From assembly GCF_000472785.1 (NCBI RefSeq), contig NZ_AXAL01000017.1:1-64000 (forward strand): a stretch of DNA of 64,000 bases. Reading direction: 5' to 3'. Position 1 is the first letter of the stretch. Each line of letters begins with the position of its first letter. Source of the stretch: Mesorhizobium loti CJ3sym. Its GTDB lineage: Bacteria > Pseudomonadota > Alphaproteobacteria > Rhizobiales > Rhizobiaceae. Both the position numbers and the translations under genes were made by a program. This document shows positions 7,688 to 16,181 of the stretch, in pieces. A model generated the notes under the pieces. The model was not told the origin of the DNA and did not search any database. It saw only the letters and a program-made list of their open reading frames with translations.

Positions 7688-8674
7688 TTACATGCCCCGG
7701 CGGAAGGCCGCAGTGTGGACAGGTGCATCCCACCAGCCGGTCATCTCGTCATCGAGCATGGTCAGCGTGATCGAACAGCCGGCCATGTCGAGCGAGGTGA
7801 CATAGCTGCCGACCAGCGAACGGCTTATCGTCACGCCGCGTTTCTCGAAAATCTTTCGCGCGCTGTTGTACATCAGATAGAGCTCCATCAGCGGCGTGCC
7901 GCCGAACCCGTTGATGAACAGCAGCGCCGGGCCATTCGCCCTTTCGCCGAGATCGCCTGATATAGCGGCGCAGATCTCCTCGGCGATCGCGTCGGCGCTT
8001 TTCAAGGTGTCGCGCCGGCGGCCGGGTTCGCCATGGATGCCGACGCCGAATTCCATCTCGCCGTCACCGATGTCGAAGGTCGGCCTGCCGGCGGCCGGTA
8101 CGGTGCCACTGGTCAGCGCCACGCCCATCGAACGGGTGGCGGCGTTGACGCGTTCGCCCAAAGCCTTCAACGGCTTCAACGCGAGGCCATGCTCGGCGGC
8201 CGCGCCGACGATCTTTTCGACCACCAGCGTGCCGGCGACGCCGCGCCGGCCGGTCGTATAGGATGAATTCTCGACAGCGACATCGTCATTGGTCACCACT
8301 TGCAGGATGCCCTCAGACATTTCGGCCGCCATGTCGAAGTTCATCACATCGCCCTCATAGTTCTTGACGATGAACAGGCAGCCGGCACCAGTGTCGACGG
8401 CCTGTGCCGCTGCCAGCATCTGGTCTGGCGTCGGCGAGGTGAACACCTGGCCGGGGCAGGCGGCATCCAGCATGCCATGGCCAACAAAACCGCCATGCAT
8501 AGGCTCATGGCCGGAGCCGCCGCCGGAGATCAGCGCCACCTTGCCCGGTCGCAAGGTCTTGCGACGGATGAATCTATGCTCCTCGCCAAGCACGAGGATA
8601 TCGGCGTGGGCGGCCACGAAACCATCGAGGCTCTCGGTTAGCACCGTGTCCACCGAGTTTATAAATTTCTTCAC
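7688..8674 (-). CDS. dhaK: Dihydroxyacetone kinase subunit DhaK (PEP-dependent)
   Basis: This 328-residue protein is the substrate-binding subunit of the PTS-coupled dihydroxyacetone kinase. It forms a covalent hemiaminal with dihydroxyacetone and receives phosphate from DhaL-ADP. GGGSGHEPMHGGFVGHGMLD is at about 51-70, and the substrate-binding histidine is His214 in GIHGEPG. It is the last dha gene of the leftward operon, separated from dhaL, dhaM, HPr and Enzyme I by a small HTH-like gene. A complete C-terminus (FRRGM) indicates an intact subunit without a fused Dak2 domain. Confidence 0.93.
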   Translation of the reverse strand: MKKFINSVDTVLTESLDGFVAAHADILVLGEEHRFIRRKTLRPGKVALISGGGSGHEPMHGGFVGHGMLDAACPGQVFTSPTPDQMLAAAQAVDTGAGCLFIVKNYEGDVMNFDMAAEMSEGILQVVTNDDVAVENSSYTTGRRGVAGTLVVEKIVGAAAEHGLALKPLKALGERVNAATRSMGVALTSGTVPAAGRPTFDIGDGEMEFGVGIHGEPGRRRDTLKSADAIAEEICAAISGDLGERANGPALLFINGFGGTPLMELYLMYNSARKIFEKRGVTISRSLVGSYVTSLDMAGCSITLTMLDDEMTGWWDAPVHTAAFRRGM

Positions 8675-8710
8675 GGCCGTCTCCTCCCGAAATAGGCCCC
8701 AGCCAGACGA

Positions 8711-9133
8711 TCAGCCACCTTTCCCGGTGATGCTTGTGATCTTCTGGATGAATTCGTTGATCGCCCGGTCGAGCGCCGCATTCTGCCTGTCGTCGCCGAA
8801 ATCCGGCACGATGAGCGAAACATGCCGCGTCTTGCGCATTCCCGCGGCGATCGACATCTTGCCCGGATGCGCCTGGTGATAGGCGGCCAGAAACTGGTCG
8901 CGCTCAGCCGGGCTGAAATGGCAGACGGAAAAGATCGCCGGCAGATGTTTGGACGGGATAGGGATCGAATAGGTGGGGCTCGAAATCTGCGTGACGAAGC
9001 TGCGGTGTTTGCCAAGCGCATCGGCAAGGCGCTGGCGCATGCCGGACGGACGCTGGTCGATGACCTGCGACAGGATCGTCTTGTAGGCACGGATCGCCTC
9101 TTCGGAACCGGGTTCTGGTGTCTTGCCAGCCAT
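8711..9133 (-). CDS. Small HTH-like conserved protein of the dha operon
   Basis: This 140-residue protein has no clear enzyme motif. The middle part (RQRLADALGKHRSFVTQISS) looks like a helix-turn-helix, followed by PIPSKHLPAIFSVCHFSPAE. That suggests a small DNA-binding regulator. The longer reading from 9262 adds an arginine-rich tail and is unlikely. The ATG at 9133 is 2 bp after the Enzyme I stop, so the two are coupled. It could regulate the operon locally, but the promoter operator at 19.6 kb looks DeoR-like, so a direct link is not established. Confidence 0.65.
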   Translation of the reverse strand: MAGKTPEPGSEEAIRAYKTILSQVIDQRPSGMRQRLADALGKHRSFVTQISSPTYSIPIPSKHLPAIFSVCHFSPAERDQFLAAYHQAHPGKMSIAAGMRKTRHVSLIVPDFGDDRQNAALDRAINEFIQKITSITGKGG

Positions 9134-9135
9134 GC

Positions 9136-10710
9136 CTAGACCGAAACATCCGCGATGGCCGCCTTGGCCATGGCAAGTTGCGCCGGTGCGACGGAAAGGT
9201 CGCGCAAGCCGGCCGCGAGCAGCGCCGGGATCGCGTCGGGATCGCCGCCGGCGTCGCCGCACAGGCTTACGGGAATTCCATTCTCGCGTCCGAAAGCGAC
9301 AACCGAGCCGATCAGCCGCAGCACGGCGGGGTGGCGGACCGAATTGAGATGGGCGACGGCAGCGTTGTCGCGCGCGGCTGCCATCACATATTGCGTCAAA
9401 TCGTTGGAGCCGACCGAGAAGAAGGCGACGCCGGCGAACGCCTCCGGCGCGATGGCCACCGACGGCACCTCGACCATGATGCCGAGCGGCGGCATCTTGT
9501 GCGCGACGCCGCGCGCGGCAAGCGCCGCCTGCTCCTCCGCAAACAAGGCGGCTGCGCGTTCATACTCTTCGGCGACGGCGATCATTGGAAACATGACCCT
9601 GAGATTGCCGTGCGGCGCGGCGCGCAGCAATGCCCTGATCTGTTGGCGAAAAATGTCGAGCCGCGCCAGCGACAGCCTGATGCCGCGCAGGCCAAGGAAT
9701 GGATTGCCCTCCTCGACAGTGAAGCACGGCACCGGCTTGTCGCCGCCGGCGTCCACGGTGCGGATCGTCACCGGTTTGTCGCCGGCCCATTCCAGCACCT
9801 TGCGATAGGCGCGAAACTGCGTCTCCTCATCCGGCAATGTCTTGCCGAACAGGAATTCGGTGCGCATCAGGCCGACACCGTCGCAGGTCGCGATGGCGAT
9901 GGCGTCGACATCCGACGGGTCGGCGATGTTGACCTGCACGCGCACCGCCGTTCCGGTCTTGGTCACCGCAGGCCGCGCCAGAAAACTCCGCGCCTCGCCC
10001 TGGCGGGCGGCGAAGGAAGACGACGACTGCCGGAACGAGCCGATCTCCGCCGGCGAAGGCGCCAGAACGATACTGCCGTGCTCAGCGTCGAGCAGTACCA
10101 CGCCTGTGAGACTGGCAAGGGGTTCGCGCAAACCCACGACCATCGGCACGCCACGCGAGCGCGCCAGCATGGCGACGTGGCTGGCGGTGCTGCCCGCCTT
10201 CAGCGCGATGCCGCCGCCATGGCTCCAGTCGGTTTCGAGGAAGCGCGTCGGCGCGATGTCCTCGCCGCAGAGGATGGCACCGGACGGTGCTGTGCTGCCA
10301 CCGTCCTCGGTCAGGGCGCGCAGCACCTGGTCCCTGATATCGCGCAGATCGGTGGCCCGGGCGCGGAAATAGTCCTGGTCCGAGGCCTCGTAGCCGGCGA
10401 TCTCGGCATCGAGTGCCTGCCGCCAGGCCGCGTCCGCTGTCTGTCCGGAGGCGATCGCCGCGAAGGCCGGCCCGCTCAAGGCGTCGTCCTCCAGCATGGC
10501 GATGTGGAACTCGAGTATGCCGGCGGCATCGCTGTCGACGCTTTCGACCATTGCCGAAAGCCGGCTCACGGCCTTGCCGATCGCGACCTCCAGCGCAGTC
10601 TTCTCTTCCGCTGATGTGGCTTTGCCTGCGTAGACGGCCGGCGGCCGGTCGAGGTCGAACAGCGGTCCTTCGGCATAGCCGGCCGAGGCCGGAATCCCCT
10701 CAATCCGCAT
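9136..10710 (-). CDS. PTS Enzyme I-type phosphotransferase dedicated to the dha phosphorelay
   Basis: This 524-residue PEP-protein phosphotransferase takes phosphate from PEP onto His178 (KAGSTASHVAML) and passes it to HPr. Other signatures are GLMRTEFLF, VRTVDAGGDKPVP and the C-terminal SLCGDAGGDP with catalytic Cys484. It is somewhat shorter than E. coli Enzyme I (575). The ATG at 10710 is chosen because GGGGA lies 8 bases upstream; ATG 10719 and GTG 10749 are alternatives. Its place between HPr and dhaK indicates a local phosphate source rather than general sugar transport. Confidence 0.9.
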   Translation of the reverse strand: MRIEGIPASAGYAEGPLFDLDRPPAVYAGKATSAEEKTALEVAIGKAVSRLSAMVESVDSDAAGILEFHIAMLEDDALSGPAFAAIASGQTADAAWRQALDAEIAGYEASDQDYFRARATDLRDIRDQVLRALTEDGGSTAPSGAILCGEDIAPTRFLETDWSHGGGIALKAGSTASHVAMLARSRGVPMVVGLREPLASLTGVVLLDAEHGSIVLAPSPAEIGSFRQSSSSFAARQGEARSFLARPAVTKTGTAVRVQVNIADPSDVDAIAIATCDGVGLMRTEFLFGKTLPDEETQFRAYRKVLEWAGDKPVTIRTVDAGGDKPVPCFTVEEGNPFLGLRGIRLSLARLDIFRQQIRALLRAAPHGNLRVMFPMIAVAEEYERAAALFAEEQAALAARGVAHKMPPLGIMVEVPSVAIAPEAFAGVAFFSVGSNDLTQYVMAAARDNAAVAHLNSVRHPAVLRLIGSVVAFGRENGIPVSLCGDAGGDPDAIPALLAAGLRDLSVAPAQLAMAKAAIADVSV

Positions 10711-10751
10711 GGCTCGCATTCCCCACGGGCCGCCGAGGGCGCGCGCCACCT

Positions 10752-11054
10752 TCAGGCCGAGCGGACATGACCGGCGTCCTCGTCGAAATCGCGCTGCACC
10801 AGGTCGATCAGTGCGCGGACGGCGTCGTCGGCGCCATCACCGCTGGCCCTTATGTGCAGCACGGTGCCTTTCGGCGCCTTGGCCGCCATCACCTTGACGA
10901 TGCTCTTGGCGTCGAACCATGGACCGTTGGCGGCAAGCGCGATTTCCACCTCGGCGGCAAAGCTCTTGGCCAGCTTGGTGAACTTCACCGAAGGACGCGC
11001 ATGCAGGCCCACATCGTGGGTGATCAGGACGGTCGCTTCGGCGGCTGCGGACAT
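10752..11054 (-). CDS. HPr-family phosphocarrier of the dha operon
   Basis: This 100-residue HPr protein has the active-site motif GLHARPS, with the phosphorylated His18. It should relay phosphate from the operon's Enzyme I to DhaM. There is no HPr-kinase serine motif of the Gram-positive type. A GTG at 11072, directly after the dhaM stop (TGAGTG), would add six residues. I prefer the ATG at 11054 on protein similarity, but translational coupling makes the GTG possible. Confidence 0.9.
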   Translation of the reverse strand: MSAAAEATVLITHDVGLHARPSVKFTKLAKSFAAEVEIALAANGPWFDAKSIVKVMAAKAPKGTVLHIRASGDGADDAVRALIDLVQRDFDEDAGHVRSA

Positions 11055-11072
11055 TTCAGAAATCCCGTTCAC

Positions 11073-11462
11073 TCACGACGGCGACAATTCGTGCGCCGTC
11101 GCCACCACTTCCCTGAGCGAGGCGCCGCCGGATGCCTCGGTCGCCGCCATCACCGCGCCCTCGACGATCGGTGCGTTGCAGACAATGATCTTCTGCGCGC
11201 GCGGCTCGCCGATCATCTCCACCGCCATTTCCGAATTGGTCTCGGCGCCGCCGAGATCGACGAGGATGGCGACACCGGCTTCCGACCAGGCCTTGTCGAT
11301 GGCGCCCATGATCGCCTCGACATTGGTGCCGAGCCCGCCATGGCCGTTTCCGCCGCACCACGCAAGCGGCACTTCGTCGCCCACCATCTGGCGTACCATG
11401 TCGGCCGTGCCCTCCGCGACCAGCGGCGAATGCGAGACGATCACGATGCCGACATTGCTCAT
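11073..11462 (-). CDS. dhaM: Dihydroxyacetone kinase phosphoryl donor DhaM (EIIA domain)
   Basis: This 129-residue, single-domain EIIA(Man)-like protein begins MSNVGIVIVSHSPLVAEG, with the phospho-accepting His11. It carries phosphate from HPr to the ADP bound to DhaL. It contains only the IIA domain; E. coli DhaM is a fusion of IIA with HPr and an Enzyme I domain, which here are separate neighbouring genes. The start overlaps the dhaL stop by 4 bp. Confidence 0.92.
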   Translation of the reverse strand: MSNVGIVIVSHSPLVAEGTADMVRQMVGDEVPLAWCGGNGHGGLGTNVEAIMGAIDKAWSEAGVAILVDLGGAETNSEMAVEMIGEPRAQKIIVCNAPIVEGAVMAATEASGGASLREVVATAHELSPS

Positions 11463-12061
11463 GCGTTGTCCCCGATCGCTTGCCCCAAGGTCCGCACCAG
11501 CAGCGCGGTCGAGCGCGCGCCAGCATCCATATGGCCGATCGAGCGGTCGCCGAGGAAGGAGGCGCGGCCACGCAGCGCCTTCATCGGCACGGTCGCTTCT
11601 GCCGCGGCGTCGGCGATGTCAGCGATTTCCGCTGCCGTCTTTCCGCCGGACAAGGCGTCATGCACCGGCTGCAGCACATCGAGCATTGTCTTCTGGCCGA
11701 CCTGTGACTTGCCGCGCGCGGCCACCGCTTCGATCGCCTTGCCGAAAGCAGCAGTCAGACTGGCACGGTCAGGGTCCGCCGAAATCTCCTTGCCGAGCGC
11801 CAGGAACAGCGTGCCGAACAGCGGGCCGGAGGCGCCGCCCACCGTCATCACCAGCTTGGTGCCGATCGCCTTCAAGGCGTCGGGCAGCGGTTTTGCCGAG
11901 AACGCCTCGGCCTCGGCCCGCACCGCCTCGAAGCCACGCTTCATGTTAAGCCCATGGTCGCCGTCGCCGATCGCCTGATCGAGCGCCGTCAATTCCTCTG
12001 CGTGAGCGGCGATCGTATCAGCGGCGGCCGCTATCAGCCCGGCAAGATTTAACGCCGCCAT
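11459..12061 (-). CDS. dhaL: Dihydroxyacetone kinase subunit DhaL (ADP-binding)
   Basis: This 200-residue Dak2-domain protein holds tightly bound ADP-Mg and transfers phosphate from DhaM to DhaK-bound dihydroxyacetone. AIGDGDHGLNM with the metal-binding Asp33 and Asp35 is near the N-terminus, and TVGGASGPLFGTLF and QVGQKTMLD follow. I use the ATG at 12061. The longer frame to 12325 runs into the upstream fused kinase gene and is not family-like. Confidence 0.92.
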   Translation of the reverse strand: MAALNLAGLIAAAADTIAAHAEELTALDQAIGDGDHGLNMKRGFEAVRAEAEAFSAKPLPDALKAIGTKLVMTVGGASGPLFGTLFLALGKEISADPDRASLTAAFGKAIEAVAARGKSQVGQKTMLDVLQPVHDALSGGKTAAEIADIADAAAEATVPMKALRGRASFLGDRSIGHMDAGARSTALLVRTLGQAIGDNA

Positions 12062-12134
12062 GTCGCCCAAAGTCCCGGTTTCCACCTTGCCGGCAGTAGC
12101 GAAAGAATTTTCGTTCGACAACTGCAGCATGCCA

Positions 12135-13778
12135 TCAGGCCGCTGTAAGCAGCGCGGCGGCGGCCGCGAAGACTTCGGCAACCGCATGGGCGCCGGGGTC
12201 GACCACGCCTTGCAGCTTGCTGCCGACATAGGCGGATCGTCCGGCCTTCGCCTTCTCCATGGCAGCTGTAGCCTCGGCGCCGCGCTGAGCGGCGGCGGCT
12301 GCCTTTTCCAAGCCATTGGCATCAAGCGCTTTCAAGGCAGGCTCCAGGGCATCGACCATCGTGCGATCGCCAATTTTTGCACCGCCATAAAAAGTCATTC
12401 GCTCTAGGCCGGCAAGCAGCGCCTTGGCCACCTCAGCGCCGCTGTCCAGGGCCTGTGCTGCCGCCGTGAAGAAGATCGACAGCAGCACCCCGCTGGAGCC
12501 GCCCATCGATGCGCTCAGAATGTCGCCTACAGCGCCAAGGGTCGCCGCGGGGTTGGCCAGTGGCAGCGTATCGAGTCGTTCAAGGATGCTGCGCGCGCCG
12601 GTCGCCACCGTCGAGCCGGTGTCGCCGTCGCCCGCCTTGGCGTCGAGTCCGTTCAACGTTGCTTCGAGCGAGATCAGCTTCTCGCAGACCGTAACAATCA
12701 GGCACCGGGTATTGGCATTCTGGCTGGCCTTATGTGCAGCACTCTGCCCGGCTGCTTTCGCCATCGGCACGATAGCAGGTGTCACGACCGGCTTTGCCGG
12801 CATCCAGGCATGCGGGCCGACCGGCGCCAGCAGGGCTGTCTCGCGGGCTGCGTCGAGCCGGATCAGCGACAGCGAGAAGCCATTCATGTTGAGCGCCGTC
12901 ATCAGCGGTCCGGGACCGATCGTCAACTTGAGCGTCTTGGCCAATGGAGAAACAAGCACCGCATTGGCAACCAGCGACATTTCGAGCGGCGGCGCCGAGC
13001 CGAGATTGTTGATCAGCAAGGCATAGCTGGCCTTCGGGTCGAGCCGTGACGAGAGGCGCTCGGCCATGATCGCCACCAGCTTGTTGGCGCTTTGCACCGC
13101 GATGCGCTCGACCCCCGGCTCTCCGTGAATGCCAAGGCCGAGCTCGCCGTCATTGTCGCCGAACCTGTCTTCGTGCGGCTGGCCGGGGATGGAGCAGGAC
13201 GACAGCGACATGCCGAGCGAAAAAATGTCCCTCGCCGCTGCCCGCGCCGCTGCTGCGATATCAGCCAGGTCATGGCCGGCTTCCGACAGATGGCCTGAAA
13301 TCTTGTGCACGAACAGAGTGCCGGCAACGCCACGCGGCTGGGCGATGTCGGGCAGCGCGATGTCGTCGGCGACGATCACCATCTCGACGGCAAACCCCTC
13401 GGCGCGCGCCTTCTCGGCCGCCAGGCCGAAATTGAGGCGGTCGCCGGTGTAGTTCTTGACGATCAGCAGGCAGCCGGCCGGGCCGGTCACCGCGCGGATG
13501 GCCGCCAGCACCGCCTCGACGCTTGGCGAGGCAAAGATCTCGCCCGACACCGCCGCCGTCAGCATGCCCTTGCCGACGAAGCCGGCATGCGACGGCTCGT
13601 GCCCGGCGCCGCCGCCGGAGACAACGCTGACCTTCGACTTGTTCCAGTCGGCGCGCAGCACGACCTTGATCTCGGGATAGCCGTCGAGGCGCGCGAGATC
13701 GCCTGAGCCAATGGTCCGCAAAAGGCCGTCCAGCGCCTCGGTGACGATCGTTTCCCTGCGGTTGAAAAAGTGCTTCAT
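12135..13778 (-). CDS. Fused ATP-type dihydroxyacetone (glycerone) kinase, Dak1-Dak2
   Basis: This 547-residue two-domain kinase resembles the single-chain enzyme of Citrobacter and eukaryotes (EC 2.7.1.29). The Dak1 domain (about 1-330) has SGGGAGHEPSHAGFVGKGML and the substrate histidine His218 in GIHGEPG. A linker rich in Ala and Lys follows, then the Dak2 domain (about 355-547) with DAKAGDGDTGSTV for ATP-Mg. It should phosphorylate dihydroxyacetone directly with ATP. It sits in the same operon as the complete PEP-dependent set, which is functionally redundant unless the two serve different substrates such as related trioses or tetroses. Confidence 0.92.
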   Translation of the reverse strand: MKHFFNRRETIVTEALDGLLRTIGSGDLARLDGYPEIKVVLRADWNKSKVSVVSGGGAGHEPSHAGFVGKGMLTAAVSGEIFASPSVEAVLAAIRAVTGPAGCLLIVKNYTGDRLNFGLAAEKARAEGFAVEMVIVADDIALPDIAQPRGVAGTLFVHKISGHLSEAGHDLADIAAAARAAARDIFSLGMSLSSCSIPGQPHEDRFGDNDGELGLGIHGEPGVERIAVQSANKLVAIMAERLSSRLDPKASYALLINNLGSAPPLEMSLVANAVLVSPLAKTLKLTIGPGPLMTALNMNGFSLSLIRLDAARETALLAPVGPHAWMPAKPVVTPAIVPMAKAAGQSAAHKASQNANTRCLIVTVCEKLISLEATLNGLDAKAGDGDTGSTVATGARSILERLDTLPLANPAATLGAVGDILSASMGGSSGVLLSIFFTAAAQALDSGAEVAKALLAGLERMTFYGGAKIGDRTMVDALEPALKALDANGLEKAAAAAQRGAEATAAMEKAKAGRSAYVGSKLQGVVDPGAHAVAEVFAAAAALLTAA

Positions 13779-13853
13779 CGAATTCGTCCCGTATTCGTAA
13801 TCGTCAATCAGAGACCGGTGCTCACCCTTCGCAGGCGAACAACCGAAAACCGT

Positions 13854-14867
13854 TCACATCAGCCTTTGTCCATCGGCGCCGAAATAGAGCGGCGAGCGAT
13901 AGCGGATCACCACCTTGTCGCCTTGCGCAAGATCGGTGTCCGGGTCGGTCAGCGTCACCAGTTTCTTCGCCCCCACCGTCACATGCAGATGGTTCTGGTC
14001 GCCCAGGTGCTCGACCCAGTCGACGACGCCGTCGGCGTGGCCATTTGTTGCCTTCTCGATCGCCAGATGCTCGGTGCGCGCGCCGATCGTCTTGGTTCCG
14101 GTGGGCGCGCCGCCATCGGGCAGCAGGCCAGTCGGCAGAAGATTGATCGCCGGCTGGCCGAGCCTTGCCGCGACATGCAGGTTTGCCGGCTCGGAATAGA
14201 TCGTGCGCGGCGACCCGATCTGCACCAGCACGCCATCGGCAAGGATGCCGATGCGGTCGGCCATGGTCATCGCCTCGATCTGGTCATGCGTGACGTAAAG
14301 CATGGTGGCGCCGAGTTCGGTCTGAATGCGCTTCAATTCAAGCCGCAGATCCGCCCGCAGCTTGGCGTCGAGTGACGACAGCGGTTCGTCCATCAGGTAG
14401 ATCGAAGGCTTGCGCACCAGGGCGCGACCGATGGCGACGCGCTGCATCTCGCCACCAGACAGCTTGGTCGAGCGATTGGCGAGCTTGTGATCGATGCGCA
14501 CCATCTTCGCCACCTCCTCGACGCGGCGCCGGATCTGGTCTTCCGGTATTTTCCGCGCCGGCGAGCGCAGCGGGAAGGCGAGATTGTCGAACACCGACAG
14601 ATGCGGATAGAGCGAATATTGCTGGAACACGAAAGCGGTGTCGCGCTCGGCCGGCGACAGGGCCGTGGCATTTTGGCCGCCGATCTCGATGGTTCCGCTG
14701 TCCGGCCGTTCCAGCCCGGCGATCAGCCGCAGCGTCGTCGTCTTGCCGGCTCCGGTTGGTCCGAGCAGCACGACGAATTCGCCGTCTGCGATATGCAGGT
14801 CGAGACCGTTGACGGCGACATGCTCGCCAAAGCTCTTGGTTACGTTCTTGATGTGCACGTCAGCCAT
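13854..14867 (-). CDS. Carbohydrate ABC transporter ATPase (second of two)
   Basis: This 337-residue ATPase is of the MalK/UgpC class. Walker A GPTGAGKT is at 36-43, the signature LSGGEMQRVAIG and Walker B IYLMDEPLSSLD follow, and a C-terminal TOBE-like regulatory region begins around residue 235. It is encoded after another ATPase gene with an 8-bp overlap, so the transporter probably has a heteromeric ATPase pair, as in the rhizobial glycerol system GlpSTPQUV. The neighbours suggest uptake of dihydroxyacetone, glycerol or a related polyol. Confidence 0.9.
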   Translation of the reverse strand: MADVHIKNVTKSFGEHVAVNGLDLHIADGEFVVLLGPTGAGKTTTLRLIAGLERPDSGTIEIGGQNATALSPAERDTAFVFQQYSLYPHLSVFDNLAFPLRSPARKIPEDQIRRRVEEVAKMVRIDHKLANRSTKLSGGEMQRVAIGRALVRKPSIYLMDEPLSSLDAKLRADLRLELKRIQTELGATMLYVTHDQIEAMTMADRIGILADGVLVQIGSPRTIYSEPANLHVAARLGQPAINLLPTGLLPDGGAPTGTKTIGARTEHLAIEKATNGHADGVVDWVEHLGDQNHLHVTVGAKKLVTLTDPDTDLAQGDKVVIRYRSPLYFGADGQRLM

Positions 14868-15972
14868 GCTGCGCTCTCCCCTGAGAGGCGGTATCGTGGA
14901 CCGCGGTTCGCACCGCGCGGCCGGATCCCTTGTCGAACAGCGACAGCCGCGCGCTGTTCAGTGTCAGGCCGACATGATCGCCGGCATTGAGCCGGATCTC
15001 GGCCGGCACGCGCGCCTTGATGATGCCGTCCGCCGTCTCCACCGCGACGATCTGCGTGGTGCCGAGATATTCGGTGCCGTAGATGGCGCCGCGCAGCTTC
15101 GAGGCGTCGTCGAAGCGGATGTGTTCGGGCCGAATGCCGAGCGCCATATCGGCCGGCGCAATATCCTCGCGCACCTCCGGCACCGCCACCGTCGCGCCCT
15201 GCACGACAATCTCCTTCGCGCCCTTGGTGAGCCCGCCGCCGAATCCCAGAAAATTCATCGGCGGCGAGCCGATGAAGTCGGCGACGAACATGGTTGCGGG
15301 ACGGTCATAGATTTCGCGCGGTGTGCCGAACTGCTCGATGATGCCATGGTTCATGACTGCGATCTTGTCGGCCATCGACATCGCTTCCATCTGGTCATGG
15401 GTGACATAGACCGTCGTGGCGTGGATGCGGTTGTGCAGTTCGCGCAGCTCATGGACCATCAGATCGCGGAATTCGGTGTCGAGCGTGCCGAGCGGTTCGT
15501 CCATCAGGAAGCATTTTGGCCGCCGCACAATGGCGCGGCCAAGCGCGACGCGCTGGCGGTCACCGCCGGCAAGGCCTGAGACGGATTTGTTGAGCAGATG
15601 GTCAATGCGCAACAGCTTCGCCGTCTCCTCGACGCGGCTGCGGATTTCGGCCGACGGCATGCCTTGCGCCAAGAGGGGAAAGCCGATGTTCTTGCGCACA
15701 TTCATGTGCGGATAGAGCGCAAACAGCTGGAAGACGAAGGCGATGTCGCGCTCGCGGGCCCGCAGCATGGTGACGTCGTCGCCGCCGAGCAGGATCTGAC
15801 CGCCGGTCGGCAATTCCAGCCCGGCGATCATGCGCAGTGTCGTGGTCTTGCCGCAGCCCGACGGCCCGAGCATGACGAAGAACTCGCCATCCTCGACGAC
15901 GAAGTTGGAATCCTGCACGGCGACGAAATCGCCGAAGGCCTTTCTCAGATGTTGGACGCGGATCTCGGCCAT
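14860..15972 (-). CDS. Carbohydrate ABC transporter ATPase (first of two)
   Basis: This 370-residue MalK/UgpC-class ATPase starts at the ATG at 15972. Walker A GPSGCGKT and Walker B FLMDEPLGTLD are normal. The signature motif reads LAGGDRQRV rather than LSGGQ, a variant that may mark a degenerate ATP site in a heterodimer with the next ATPase. The reading frame continues upstream to 16302 but only as antisense to the small membrane gene and permease. The start lies 2 bp after the 68-residue protein's stop. Confidence 0.9.
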   Translation of the reverse strand: MAEIRVQHLRKAFGDFVAVQDSNFVVEDGEFFVMLGPSGCGKTTTLRMIAGLELPTGGQILLGGDDVTMLRARERDIAFVFQLFALYPHMNVRKNIGFPLLAQGMPSAEIRSRVEETAKLLRIDHLLNKSVSGLAGGDRQRVALGRAIVRRPKCFLMDEPLGTLDTEFRDLMVHELRELHNRIHATTVYVTHDQMEAMSMADKIAVMNHGIIEQFGTPREIYDRPATMFVADFIGSPPMNFLGFGGGLTKGAKEIVVQGATVAVPEVREDIAPADMALGIRPEHIRFDDASKLRGAIYGTEYLGTTQIVAVETADGIIKARVPAEIRLNAGDHVGLTLNSARLSLFDKGSGRAVRTAVHDTASQGRAQHG

Positions 15973-15974
15973 GA

Positions 15975-16181
15975 TTATTCCGGGAACTTCGAGACGATGA
16001 TGAACATCACGGTGCCGGCAAGCATGGTGATGAAGGAATAGGTGTAGAGCGACAGGGCGAAGGGTTGGAACAGCATCAGGAAGCCGATGGCGATCAATGC
16101 CGTGGCGATGTTTTCCATCAGCCCACGCCGCGCCCAAACCGGCCAGCGTGACTTGCGTTTGACTGATTTGGTCATGCTCAT
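15975..16181 (-). CDS. 68-residue two-span membrane protein embedded in the ABC operon
   Basis: The peptide has a basic N-terminus (MSMTKSVKRKSRWPVWARRG) followed by two hydrophobic segments (about 24-41 and 46-64). It overlaps the upstream permease stop by 4 bp and ends 2 bp before the ATPase gene, so it is part of the transport unit. In the rhizobial glycerol ABC operon a small membrane protein (GlpU) is also encoded among the transporter genes; this one may be analogous, although it is shorter and I cannot claim homology. It may be an accessory subunit. Confidence 0.75.
   Translation of the reverse strand: MSMTKSVKRKSRWPVWARRGLMENIATALIAIGFLMLFQPFALSLYTYSFITMLAGTVMFIIVSKFPE

Noticed and set aside
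9118..10614. 498-codon frame antisense to Enzyme I
   Set aside because: No family motif, and it overlaps a gene with full catalytic motifs.
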